A DNA stretch of 64,000 bases from Longirhabdus pacifica (GTDB taxonomy: Bacteria > Bacillota > Bacilli > Paenibacillales > DSM-105158): NCBI RefSeq assembly GCF_004115085.1, contig NZ_QXJP01000004.1, positions 1-64,000 on the forward strand, in the 5' to 3' direction. Made by a program: the position numbers and the translations under genes. The notes beneath the pieces were generated by a model, which was not told the DNA's origin, did not search any database, and saw only the letters and a program-made list of their open reading frames with translations. Below, piece after piece: positions 63,573-64,000 of this stretch (positions are counted from its first letter, which is position 1; the number at the start of each line of letters is the position of its first letter).

Positions 63573-64000
63573 TTACTCTGCACTAGCTGCATCTTCTGCT
63601 GGTGCCTTTTGCGTTGCTAACCAAGCAGCTAATGTATTTAGTTCATCTTCTGTTAGGCCATTAGTGATATTACTATCCCATTGTGCTGGCATAGTACCAA
63701 TACCATTTTTCATGATGTCCACAAGCTCATCTTCTGTATACTTATCTCCTATACCAAGAAGTGGTGGGAAACTAGCTTGACCTTCCAGACCAGAAGCATG
63801 ACAGCTTAAACAACTAGAAGCTTCGTAAATTTCATACCCTACTTCACTTTGCCCAACGATAGGAATGACAGTCTCTTCTTCTTCCTCTCGCACATCTTCC
63901 CCAGCAGCTAATTTCTCTGCACGTTCAATATGCTCAGGAATGATGTTATTGATTTCCAATTCATGTTGGTAATGATCCCAAGATACTACCGTTAAATAAA
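63573..64000 (-). CDS. qcrC: Menaquinol:cytochrome c reductase cytochrome b/c subunit (partial)
   Basis: Only the C-terminal part is in the window; the frame is open through base 64000 and reads YLTVVSWDHYQHELEINNIIPEHIERAE before the cytochrome c domain. A covalent heme site CLSCH and the axial methionine region GIGTMPAQWD are seen. In Bacillus QcrC joins the subunit IV part of cytochrome b to cytochrome c and is the last gene of qcrABC. It is part of the membrane bc complex. Confidence 0.93.
   Translation of the reverse strand, partial: YLTVVSWDHYQHELEINNIIPEHIERAEKLAAGEDVREEEEETVIPIVGQSEVGYEIYEASSCLSCHASGLEGQASFPPLLGIGDKYTEDELVDIMKNGIGTMPAQWDSNITNGLTEDELNTLAAWLATQKAPAEDAASAE

Noticed and set aside
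1-64000. tRNA or rRNA genes
   Set aside because: No cloverleaf with GGTTCRANNCC-type arm in a proper context and no ribosomal RNA stretch were found by eye; the GGTTCAAA in the 183 bp repeat belongs to its own hairpin.

Overview
This window comes from a low-GC, endospore-forming Firmicute of the Bacillaceae. The evidence is AGGAGG-type ribosome binding sites, frequent TTG/GTG starts, a GlcT-controlled glucose PTS, bacillithiol genes, DnaD, a proline T-box, spore-linked genes (YheC/D-like, YpjB) and the gene order panBCD / birA-cca-bshA-bshB1-mgsA-dapB / ypjD / ypjB-ypjA-qcrC known from Bacillus. The genus cannot be fixed from the sequence alone.

Layout. 1-1730 is an accessory patch: the end of an IS3-family element, a gene cut by it, an AT-rich orphan and two near-identical 183 bp palindrome-ended repeats, the second of which supplies the stop codon of a nitrilase-family gene. 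1.7-6.6 kb: nitrilase, GNAT acetyltransferase, YitT protein and a two-gene ABC-2 exporter. 6.7-8.4 kb: a BpsA-type branched polyamine synthase preceded by a long structured leader with its own promoter, a 7-codon leader peptide and two terminators. 8.5-13.8 kb: glucose phosphotransferase block ptsI-ptsH, ptsG and glcT with its RNA antiterminator. 14-18.1 kb: Fur-controlled siderophore uptake and a Qnr-like pentapeptide protein. 18.2-21.1 kb: secreted subtilase and a spore-type ATP-grasp protein. 21.2-26.4 kb: N-acetylglucosamine regulon nagAB, nagP, nagR plus a SIS protein. 26.7-31.8 kb: FabV enoyl reductase behind a FapR operator, then T-box controlled proBAC. 32.1-35.8 kb: 2-methylcitrate cycle (propionate oxidation). 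35.9-48 kb: a Cys-rich basic protein, dnaD, hbd-ackA, a short FtsH-like membrane protease with a partner protein, ypmB-like, mtaD, rex-like, dinG and a TPR protein. 48.4-50.8 kb: panBCD behind an attenuator-like leader; panC has no normal start codon. 51-53.5 kb: a paralogue of the Cys-rich protein and a TetR-controlled MFS pump. 53.5-64 kb: birA, cca, bshA, bshB1, mgsA, dapB, TPR, MazG-type, YitT, ypjB, ypjA and the start-truncated qcrC.

Regulation is unusually readable here: T-box, RAT/terminator, Fur, FapR, NagR-type and TetR-type operators, and two leader RNAs that I cannot assign to a class. A dispersed intergenic repeat family, built from an AT-rich hairpin and a TTTACGCCT hairpin, occurs in at least six gaps. 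The best candidates for something new are the bpsA leader, the two-part FtsH-like protease, the paralogous Cys-rich basic proteins and the panB leader.
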